6,502 bases of DNA, from the NCBI GenBank assembly GCA_020028115.1, contig JAHWYA010000108.1, positions 1 through 6,502 on the forward strand. The letters run 5' to 3'. The first letter of the stretch is position 1; each line of letters starts with the position of its first letter. This DNA comes from Anaeromyxobacter sp. (lineage in GTDB: Bacteria > Myxococcota > Myxococcia > Myxococcales > Anaeromyxobacteraceae). The notes below the pieces were generated by a model. That model was not told the DNA's origin. It made no database searches and was given only the letters and a program-made list of their open reading frames with translations. The translations under genes were made by a program, and so were the position numbers. Shown here piece by piece: positions 6,098 to 6,502 of the stretch.

Positions 6098-6502
6098 GTC
6101 TGGCGGGCCTGGAAGACGAGCGAGATTCCGGAGCGGCGGAGCGCCTCGCGCATGCGGTCGGGCGGCGGGGGCACGCGCGGGGTCAGCTTCAGGGTCCGCT
6201 CCACGGCGGCGTCGAAGGTCGGGTTCCCGGACGAGCGCTCCTGCCGCCACCGCACGACGCGGCCGTCCGGCTCGATCCAGAGGATGACGCTGGCCTCGAG
6301 GTAGAGCCGCTCACGCTCGGGGATCGTCACCGGAGCGACGTAGTTCGTGCGGAGCGCGCGGTGGACCTGGGCGAGGTACTGGTCCCCCTCGCCGGTGTCC
6401 GAGTCGCCGGCCGCGTCCCCGGCGGGATCCCCCCAGCGCCGGTCGTCCTCCTGCCGCTGGACCTTCGACAGGATGGACGAGAGCGTCGCGCCCGGACGCG
6501 CC
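6094..6502 (-). CDS. tolA: TolA-type (TonB_C_2-like) C-terminal domain protein, 5' partial
   Basis: The frame is open to the right edge, so only the last 135 residues are seen; the start, the membrane helix and most of the long periplasmic arm lie outside. TolA is the inner-membrane protein that reaches across the periplasm to TolB and Pal, driven by TolQR. Visible residues 1-23 (ATLSSILSKVQRQEDDRRW) are followed by an Asp/Gly-rich linker at about 24-41. The C-terminal domain starts at YLAQVHRALRTNYVAP (42-57) and contains ASVILWIEPDGRVV and the hallmark SSGNPTFDAAVERT, then RVPPPPDRMRE and a final hydrophobic ISLVFQAR. The SSGN..FD.AV pattern and its place directly before tolB favour TolA over a TonB acting on transporters. 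Its TGA overlaps the tolB start as ATGA. The first in-frame start seen, GTG 6330, falls inside the domain and is not the real start. Confidence 0.82.
   Translation of the reverse strand, partial: ARPGATLSSILSKVQRQEDDRRWGDPAGDAAGDSDTGEGDQYLAQVHRALRTNYVAPVTIPERERLYLEASVILWIEPDGRVVRWRQERSSGNPTFDAAVERTLKLTPRVPPPPDRMREALRRSGISLVFQARQT

Noticed and set aside
6098..6250. Longer TolB start adding 51 residues
   Set aside because: The added part is Arg/Pro-rich and would bury the signal peptide. It lies wholly within the TolA-like gene in another frame, and the ATG at 6097 makes a normal ATGA junction.
3905..6304. 799-codon plus-strand open frame antisense to the Ppx/GppA gene, tolB and the tolA end
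   Set aside because: It is low-complexity Ser/Arg/Ala then Arg/Glu/Gly/Val-rich sequence with no motif. The opposite strand holds well-supported Ppx/GppA and TolB genes.
1..6502. tRNA, rRNA, CRISPR, insertion sequence, phage or defence genes
   Set aside because: No such signatures were seen on either strand. Nearly every base is accounted for by the six genes and their short junctions.

Overview
The window is very GC-rich, with third codon positions almost all G or C. It is packed with genes and carries Gram-negative envelope genes: an Omp85-type barrel protein and part of a Tol system. The base composition, the style of the proteins and the mix of envelope and small-enzyme genes suggest a Myxococcota member, with an Anaeromyxobacter-like genome as my best guess. 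That guess is from general impression, not from a search. No rRNA, tRNA, CRISPR, insertion sequence or phage gene is visible. This looks like ordinary chromosome.

Layout. Positions 3-2471 (+ strand) hold a large outer-membrane protein of the BamA/TamA (Omp85) superfamily, open at the left edge. It shows five POTRA-like modules followed by a beta-barrel ending in Phe. Positions 2468-6501 (- strand) hold a tight run of five genes read right to left: a TolA-type C-terminal domain protein (cut by the right edge), TolB, a short Ppx/GppA phosphatase, a class I SAM-dependent methyltransferase, and a HAD phosphatase of the IB/MtnX-like type. The two transcription units converge, and their stop codons overlap in one CTAG.

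The five minus-strand genes look like one operon. tolA and tolB overlap by ATGA. tolB and the Ppx/GppA gene are one base apart. The methyltransferase and HAD genes are 13 bases apart, and the HAD ribosome binding site sits in the loop of a perfect 7-bp hairpin. TolA and TolB belong to the Tol-Pal machine that keeps the outer membrane joined to the cell wall during constriction. The usual next gene, pal, is absent here, and three small-molecule enzymes follow instead. What they do for the envelope, if anything, cannot be read from the sequence.

I did not find a clearly new biological system. The points most worth a second look are the start of the methyltransferase gene (coding-like sequence with no start codon ahead of the only usable GTG), the hairpin around the HAD ribosome binding site, the unusual tol-operon tail, the Cys pair and POTRA insertion in the Omp85 protein, and a 9-bp tandem repeat in the TolB signal peptide.
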